Source of the DNA: Hirsutella rhossiliensis
Lineage: Eukaryota > Ascomycota > Sordariomycetes > Hypocreales > Ophiocordycipitaceae
Direction: 5' to 3'
Assembly (NCBI RefSeq): GCF_020360975.1
Contig: NW_025408671.1
Location: forward strand, 3,596,001 to 3,660,000
DNA length: 64,000 nucleotides
Both the position numbers and the translations under genes were made by a program. The notes beneath the pieces are model-generated. The model saw only the letters and a program-made list of their open reading frames with translations, was not told the origin of the DNA and did not search any database. The first letter of the stretch is position 1, and each line of letters begins with the position of its first letter. This document shows, in pieces, positions 59,730 through 64,000 of the stretch.

Positions 59730-62700
59730 CTCCCTTTCTAGGTCGCCTTAGTAGGGGAGGTAGTTAGCTAGGGTAGTCCTAGTTAGGGCCGCTCCGTCCT
59801 TAGCGCGACCCCGGTTCTATTATTCGGTATATCCGCGTATAGCCTCCGAGCTAGGTCGAACTAGTAGAGCCTACCTAAGCGGAGGAACTATTGCGCTAGC
59901 GGCGCCGTAGTCCTTTTCCCTTAGAGGCCCGCTCTTATATTACCTACGTCCTAGGCCCGTATTAAGAGGGACTCCCTCGCCCCTACCGTTAGTAGATAGT
60001 CGATTATTATATAGTAGATAGTATCCCGTCTTTATCCGTAGGTATATATTAGCGAAACTACGCTAGGGACCTATCGGTTAAAGAGGAAGTCGTTAAGCCC
60101 GATCTTTCCTATACGTATCTAGGTAATTACCGTGCTAATATACTTAGGGAGGCCCTCGTAACGGTCTAGTATTATCGCCTTATCGAACCGAGGTAAGAAG
60201 TCGGCGGGGTAAAGGGTAGTCCGGTATTATTAGATCGCGTCTTCCTTAGCGTTCTATTAGGCGGCCTATTCCTCGTTTAGCCTTTCGAGCGACTTAGCTT
60301 TATCCGGGAGGTCGTCCGTTCCTATCTAGCTCTAGACCCCCCTTATCTCCTCCGCAAGGGGGGGTCTACCCGGAGGTAGTACCGCTAAGGGTCTGCCCTC
60401 TCTCTAGCGTCGCCTCCTTTTAAGTATACCCGCGACCGCGTTAAACGCGCGTCGGATTTAGCCTAGGAGCCCTAAGTCTTTTAGCCTCTAGAGGGTATCC
60501 GTTATTCTTTAGTTTAGGTAGAGGTCGATTAGGGGCACCTACGCCTCCGCTTTAACTTAGTAGACTAGGGTCGCGCGGTAGGCACCTATTACTACCCGGA
60601 GGTAGGCTAACTAATCCCGGGTAAGGTCCCGCGCGATTTTATATAGTTTCCCCCCCGCGGGCGTTATCTTATAGAATATAACTATAGTATAAGAGATTAA
60701 GGACCGGATTACCTTATTATAGACTTCCCTAGCGCATAGTAGGGTATAGCCCTACGTAGACGCCGCGAGCCTAGTTAGGGCTATAGTCTAGCGCTTTAAC
60801 TTCGCTCGGAGTTATTTTAAGTACGCCTTCTAGTATAGTTTCCGGTATACCTAAACCCCTAGTAGGCGGGCCTCTTAGACCGGGGTTACTACGTCGGCCC
60901 TAAGGCGTACCGGCGTCGTTATCGCTTATCTCTTTCGTATAAAGTATATTAATTTACTCTTCGACGGTTTAAAAGTAACCGCGAACTTAGTCGCCTATTC
61001 CGCGTATACCCTCTAGGCTTCCTTTAAGCGTGCTACTATAGTAGCCTCGTTAGGTCTAATACTAACTATATTTATATTATCGGCAAAGCTAATAGTATAA
61101 ATACTATATATCGTGCTAAGCCTTTCGTATAGGGGGGTTATATAGTATAGAAATAGGATCGGGGATAGGGGGGAGCCTTAGGGGACTCCCGTCGGTACTT
61201 AAGTTAGCTCTAAGGTCCTCTTATTAAAGTAAAAGGTCGATCTCCTATCGCTTACGAAGCTCTATATTAGGCTCGTAAGCTACCTAGGGTATCCCTTAAG
61301 CTCTAGTTCCCTTATAAGCTTATTATAGTTAACCGTGTTGAATACGCCCTTAATATCTAGCTATAGGAATAATGCGATACCCTTCTAGGCCTACGTTGCG
61401 CGTACTAGTTCTATTATTAGTAGGATCGCCGCCTCCGTAGAGCGTTCCCTCCTATTCCCTATTTATCCGTCTAGTAGGATGCTATTCGCCTCCGCTACTC
61501 CCGCGATCTTTTAGGCTAGTATCTACTTAAGTACTTTTCCTACTATAGGTAGGAGGGAGATTAGTCTCTAACCCCCTACTATACGGTAGGCGTCCGGCCT
61601 CTTACCTAGCTTTTAGATAACTACTATATTCGCGCTATAGAACCGACCTAGGAAATATAAGAGTCGGGTATAGGCGTTAAAGATCGTAGCTAGTCGCTAG
61701 ACTAAGGCTAGGCTATACTTCTTAATAAACCTTAAGGGGACGCTATCTAGACCCGCTGCTTTCTAGCTTACTATCTTACTTAGCGCCCCTATAATATCGG
61801 CTAGCCGGATCTATTAGTTAACTATAAAGGTCGCCTCGGCTATAGGCCGGGGTAGCCCTTAGGTCGTACCGGCCTTTAGTAGGAAGAACTTAGCGGCTAG
61901 TAGCTAGGCCTTCCCTTTAAAGGTTTCCGTTAGTTAGTCCTCGCCTTCCTTAACTAGCGGTAGGATATAGGTCGGTTCCGGTAGTAGCCTACTACGGAGT
62001 CTTACCTACCTCTCTATATTCTAGAGCTTAGTATTATTAGCGCTAAATTCCTCTAAGAACTCGCGCTAGTAGGCCCTCCTCGCCTCGCGAACGGTCTACT
62101 TCTAAGCTATAGACGCCTTATATAGGTCTTCCTAGTTTACCTCGTTCCTTTCCCGCCTATACTTCCTCCTCGCCCTCTTAGCCTCCCTCGTTGCCCTCCC
62201 TACCTCTAGGGTAAACTATACGTTGCCCTTAGGTAATACTCGCCTTTAGCGCGGAACTATAGCTATCGCGATCTACGCTAAAGTAGCGAAGATATAGTCT
62301 AGGTCCTTATTAATATCCTTAGGCGTCTAGAGCATTAGCTAGTATAGTCTTAGCCGGGACGTAGTCTTAGCTTCGACTAGCTTTACTTCCGCTTCTTTCT
62401 ACCTTAGGGCCGGTTTAAGTACCTAGGCCTAGGTATCGACCTATAGTATAATAGTTTAAGGGATATAGTTTAACCTAGTTAGGTCTAGGTCGGGCCTAGT
62501 ATACTATATTCCGGTCTCTAGCGTTGCCTAAGCTAGGTCGATAGTACTATCCTTTTAGCTATAGAAGAATCTTATATACTCCCCTCTTAGGGTAGCGAGT
62601 TTAAGTTATAGCCTTATCGCCTCCTATATAAGTTATATCGCGCTATCTAAGGTTCTATTATATCCGTCCTAGAGCGGGTAATAGATATTAAAGTCCCTTA

Positions 62701-62880
62701 CTATTACTATAGGGTGCTCCGGTTCGATTACGCTTAGGTCGCGTAGCGCTCCTACCCTCGCGGCCCTTAGTAGTAAGTAAATCGCCTATAGTCTAGTACT
62801 ATCCCCGAAAATCACCTTACTTTAGTCTAGTCTAAACTAGGGCGACTAAGTCCCTAGCCTAAGCCTTTTATATATATATA
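59730..62880 (-). pseudogene. LINE-T ORF2 (endonuclease, reverse transcriptase), copy C
   Basis: Minus-strand ORF2. Endonuclease motif GDFN lies at about 62690-62705. RT: TGVPQGSPLS at about 61160-61190 with Gln now a stop, and ISFADNINIV at about 61060-61090, closer to the catalytic FADD than copy B. The DIKG-FDTVN block is at about 61330-61365. The ORF2 end, with the Tad-type C-terminal block, lies at about 60000-60300. Fewer stops than copies A and B. Confidence 0.85.
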
Positions 62881-62959
62881 GCGCGTACCTCCCCTCCCTA
62901 TAGACTAAGCTATAGGGCGCTACTCTAGGGAGGGGGGGGCCGCCTCTTAGTATAGCTTT

Positions 62960-64000
62960 TACTTCCTATAGTGCTATTAGGTCGAAGCCGGCCTAGAAGT
63001 AAAGCGCTAACTAAGCTAGCTCGTATCTCTTCTATATATTCTAGAATAGTACTTTTAGTTATATATAGGTAGGGTCGGGGTAAAAGGGGTCGTCTATATA
63101 AGGAGGGAGGCGCTCTATCTCCTAGCGCTTCTCTATCTACCGTACCTATAAATATCGTTCGTACTTAGTTCGGCCTCCCTAGCCCTACTAGCCGGCGGGT
63201 GTCTTAAGCTCGACCTCTTATCCCGGCGCGGTCTACCTAGTCCCCGCTTCCGGACTACGGTCGATTTAGGAACGCCCTAGGTTTCGACGGTAGGGAGCAC
63301 CCGTTGCTCGGCGTACGTCTAGGTATTCGCGAACCGTTAAGGTCGTCGCGGGTAGTTTTCCCTCGCCTTTTCCTAGGCTTTATTCGCTATAGGGTAGGTC
63401 TAGGTCTATAATAGGTAGTCCCCTTAGTATAAGATATAGTTATAGGGGATTTCGCCCTTCTTAGCCCTATATTTATCCTCGCCTCTATTATATACTATGC
63501 TCCTATATCGGCTATAGAGTTATATTAATATATATTGCCTAGTAATATAGCCGTATCTATAATAGTTATAGCACCTCTATAGTTAGACCGACTCGTCGTA
63601 GGGTTTATATTAGAAGATTTATACTTCGAGGACTAGGCCTAGGTTATAGAGCCTATTAGCCTCTTTTAGGCTACCGACCCTAATAAGTATAGTCGTCGCC
63701 GTCGATATCTTAGATCGAGGGCGTAGCGCCTAGGCCTAGAGGACCTTAACTTTATTCGCCTTTATAATCTCGTAGAGTAATCGCTCCCTATCTACTATCG
63801 CTACCCCTAAGGGGACGTTCTTTACGACTACTATATACGCGCGGCGGGAGATCGTAGCCTCCGGTCTAAACATGGCCTTAACCTAGCCTTAGTCCCTTTA
63901 ATAGGCTCTCGCCGCGGTATTAAATATAACCGCGATATCTTTACTTTAAAGGCGCCTCGCCGCTATAGCGCTCGTAGCTTTTAGGGCCGTATTTACCGCT
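62960..64000 (-). pseudogene. LINE-T ORF1 (gag-like), copy C, partial
   Basis: Minus-strand ORF1, colinear with 19500-20500 of copy B and 1400-2430 of copy A. The zinc-knuckle region is at about 63510-63560 and the RNA-binding block near 63900-63970. It runs out of the window on its N-terminal side. RIP damage is moderate. Confidence 0.75.

Larger units (their letters stand above)
57308..64000 (-). mobile_element. LINE-T copy C, Tad1-like retrotransposon, least mutated copy
   Basis: This minus-strand LINE was inserted into G1 copy b. Its 3' end at the left is an ATT run (57308-57326, AAT tail), then the CpG-rich leader of the antisense gene, the antisense gene, ORF2 and most of ORF1; its 5' end lies past 64000. 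It keeps more CpG, TG and CA than copies A and B and has fewer stops, so it is the best template for reading the family. Confidence 0.9.

Noticed and set aside
1..64000. tRNA, rRNA, telomere repeats or host genes
   Set aside because: None seen: no telomere-type repeat run, no tRNA-like segment I could support, and every sizeable frame is explained by retroelements or their antisense ORFs.

Overview
This window is a retrotransposon graveyard from a filamentous ascomycete (Pezizomycotina). TpG and CpA are almost absent and TpA is in excess, while CpG survives in patches. Broken reading frames carry TAA/TAG where Gln or Trp is expected, Tyr where zinc-knuckle Cys is expected and Asn where catalytic Asp is expected; TGA is nearly missing. 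That is the mark of repeat-induced point mutation (RIP) with CpA preference. I found no host housekeeping gene, rRNA, tRNA or CRISPR array. Species cannot be named.

Families, with names local to this report: LINE-T, a Tad1-like non-LTR element (copies at 1-3068, 7275-8442, 18862-26226 and 57308-64000); G1, a Ty3/gypsy element with 450-bp LTRs (3076-7274, 16260-31486, 54414-57307); G2, a Ty3/gypsy chromovirus with 186-bp LTRs (15446-37614); G3, a Ty3/gypsy chromovirus with 257-bp LTRs (45278-52996); G4, another Ty3/gypsy element (about 41.1-54.4 kb); a Ty1/copia element with 568-bp LTRs (11686-39904) plus an inverted 5' fragment (9095-10713); a fragment of another LINE ORF1 (10714-11680); and a lightly mutated solo-LTR-like insert (4706-5401).

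Layout: LINE-T copy A and G1 copy c lie on the left, then a LINE-T 3' fragment, an orphan segment and two head-to-head copia copies. The forward copia was split by G2, G2 by G1, and G1 by LINE-T copy B. To the right, G4 is split by G3 and then by G1 copy b, which carries LINE-T copy C. Target-site duplications support most steps, and taking out the inserts rejoins reading frames in copia, G2 and G4.

Main observation: four unrelated retroelement families (LINE-T, G1, G2, G3) each carry a further non-retroviral reading frame on the opposite strand, placed tail-to-tail with pol/ORF2 at the 3' end. In LINE-T this antisense gene has a 58-nt intron (GTAAGT, TACTAAT-like branch site, TAG) that changes frame between two exons and is kept in three copies. 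In G1 it encodes a predicted membrane plus coiled-coil protein whose presumed ATG, now ATA, abuts the polypurine tract. In G2 it contains the only sizeable unmutated open stretch of the window (31489-31734). In G3 it keeps its ATG. These look like passenger genes carried antisense by retroelements. Their function is unknown.
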